Positions 5,656-6,847 of a DNA stretch of 6,847 nt are shown piece by piece. This stretch comes from Candidatus Bathyarchaeota archaeon. Lineage in GTDB: Archaea; Thermoproteota; Bathyarchaeia; Bathyarchaeales; DTEX01. How positions within the stretch are numbered: the first letter of the stretch is position 1; every line of letters begins with the position of its first letter. The stretch is from positions 15,785 to 22,631 of the forward strand of contig PIYJ01000067.1 of NCBI GenBank assembly GCA_003601725.1. The letters run 5' to 3'. The position numbers and the translations under genes were made by a program. Below the pieces are notes generated by a model that saw nothing but the letters and a program-made list of their open reading frames with translations, searched no databases and was not told where the DNA came from.

Positions 5656-6759
5656 TTATCTCTTCGGGGGAAGCTGCATCCACATCTCGACAGGTTGGTA
5701 TTCGCCGCTCCAATTAGCTCCGATAATATCGAGATATCCCGTGTTACCTATGTCGGCGACACAGATGTTGTGGGACCCCGTATGCGCAATGACTTGGCAT
5801 TCCCATTTCACAGCTCCTCCCTTGTTCAAATAGACCATTACGCGTTTCTGTGGAGACTGATGCATCTCAGCAGCTACCACATCAAGTTCACCATCATTAT
5901 TCATGTCGCAGACTGCTAATCCATGAACGTAATCTACAGAATCATCAACCACATGCTCGATCCATCCGCTGTCCCTCCCGCCAGCCCAGTGATCCACCCA
6001 TCCACGAGTTGGATCCTCAGGCGCCTCAAACCATGACAGCCGATAATGGCCTTCTGAACGACTCAGAACTATGTCCAACCGCCCATTCTTATTCATGTCA
6101 GACAGCTTAACAACAGCGTCAGGCGTCCAACAAGCATACCCATGCTTCTCCCATTGGCCTTCCAATATTTCTTCAGGCGCCTCATACCAGTCACCCGAGA
6201 TCACTATATCGGATCGCCCGTCACCGTTAATATCACCGACGGCGAGACCTTCGCCGATTCGGCAACTTATAAACCGGTTCCTCCAATTCCCGTCGTCTCC
6301 CCGCTTCCAGACCACTATCCGATTTCCCTGCTTCGCCTGTTGACGTGTAACGATCTCGATTTCTCCGTCTTTGTCTATATCGTCCACCTCTATGTTATGA
6401 GCTCGTATCCCTCCGATAATATGAAGCTTCCAGGAGTCGGTTGCAGGGTTACCTCTGGGCAGCGGATTCTCATACCATTCTAATCGGTTTGCACCGTGAT
6501 TCGAGATCAATACGTCTAGATCGCCGTCTCCATCTATGTCGAGAAGCTGCCCATCCGTACTCCATCGACCAGAAGGAGATATAACATGTCGGGTCCAGTC
6601 AGGATATTCATACCAGACTAGGGGGCCTCCATTGCTGCTGGCAACAACTATATCAATGAAACCATCATGGTTTACATCCCTCACTGCTTTGATATGCGGG
6701 TTTTGCGGCCCTTCAGGATCGATTATGACATGTTTAAATCGCAAGGGATCATCCGTCAT
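5656..6759 (-). CDS. FG-GAP/VCBS repeat protein, seven-bladed calcium-binding propeller
   Basis: A 367-residue protein built of seven repeats, each with an integrin-like calcium loop DxDxDGxxD. Counting from the ATG, the loops start at about residues 28, 74, 127, 176, 221, 285 and 336 (for example DIDGDGDLD, DINGDGRSD and DMNNDGELD). The last, DIGNTGYLD, has lost several calcium ligands. Most loops are followed by a strand and a WYE(N/A/Y)P-like turn. Seven repeats fit a closed seven-bladed propeller of the integrin-alpha type, usually used for binding or adhesion. No enzymatic residues are recognisable. Such proteins are normally secreted, yet this one starts directly at the first blade with no signal peptide. 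The ATG at 6759 is preferred over the adjoining TTG at 6762. AGGTTGAT (6775-6768) is a possible Shine-Dalgarno, and an in-frame TGA at 6771-6769 rules out a longer N terminus. Confidence 0.85.
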   Translation of the reverse strand: MTDDPLRFKHVIIDPEGPQNPHIKAVRDVNHDGFIDIVVASSNGGPLVWYEYPDWTRHVISPSGRWSTDGQLLDIDGDGDLDVLISNHGANRLEWYENPLPRGNPATDSWKLHIIGGIRAHNIEVDDIDKDGEIEIVTRQQAKQGNRIVVWKRGDDGNWRNRFISCRIGEGLAVGDINGDGRSDIVISGDWYEAPEEILEGQWEKHGYACWTPDAVVKLSDMNKNGRLDIVLSRSEGHYRLSWFEAPEDPTRGWVDHWAGGRDSGWIEHVVDDSVDYVHGLAVCDMNNDGELDVVAAEMHQSPQKRVMVYLNKGGAVKWECQVIAHTGSHNICVADIGNTGYLDIIGANWSGEYQPVEMWMQLPPKR

Positions 6760-6826
6760 CAATTTTAATCAACCTTTACGATTCTCACGAAGAGATTCGC
6801 CTCCACTTCATGAATCAATAAACGAG

Positions 6827-6834
6827 TTTATAAA
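6827..6834 (-). promoter_or_regulatory. TATA box for the FG-GAP gene
   Basis: TTTATAAA is an excellent archaeal TATA match about 70 bases before the ATG, predicting a start near 6803 and a leader of about 45 bases. The element is palindromic, so it could also serve a plus-strand gene beyond the window. Confidence 0.55.
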
Positions 6835-6847
6835 GATGAAATGATCT

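Noticed and set aside
5695..6483. Long open frames on the plus strand opposite the FG-GAP gene
   Set aside because: They are low-complexity shadows of the repeat codons (rich in Ser, Pro, His), with no recognisable domain and no start signals.

Overview
The window looks archaeal, most likely from the Thermoproteota/Bathyarchaeia side, although the exact lineage is an inference. The reasons are a type II methionine aminopeptidase, a DUF1512-family protein (known mainly from Crenarchaeota and relatives), an archaeal MEMO-family protein, several TATA-like boxes (TTTAAATA, TTTATAAA) at archaeal distances from genes, and short or absent leaders. I see no rRNA, tRNA, insertion sequence or CRISPR array.

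Layout. Positions 1-450 (+) hold the C-terminal half of a MEMO1/AmmeMemoRadiSam-B protein, cut off by the window edge. Positions 583-2128 (+) hold two closely linked genes: a membrane-anchored DUF1512 protein and a small two-helix membrane protein with a C-terminal zinc ribbon, preceded by a good Shine-Dalgarno. Facing them, only 19 bp away, is methionine aminopeptidase (2148-3047, -), which starts at TTG. A gene-free region of about 310 bp (3048-3370) carries the divergent control signals for the aminopeptidase and for a bacterial-type 6-phosphofructokinase (3371-4339, +). It includes a perfect 12-bp palindrome just upstream of the kinase start. A convergent T-rich terminator zone follows. 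The right end (4454-6759, -) holds two codirectional genes for beta-propeller proteins: an arylsulfotransferase-like protein with about six blades, and an FG-GAP/VCBS protein with seven calcium-binding loops. Neither has a visible signal peptide.

How the genes fit together. The left and middle are housekeeping: N-terminal methionine removal, sugar phosphate metabolism and conserved archaeal membrane proteins. The two propeller genes look accessory and possibly acquired. Their adjacency, shared strand and lack of export signals are the least explained part of the window. I found no clear evidence for a completely new system. The best candidates for follow-up are the propeller pair, the DUF1512/zinc-ribbon pair, and the kinase with its palindrome and active-site substitutions.
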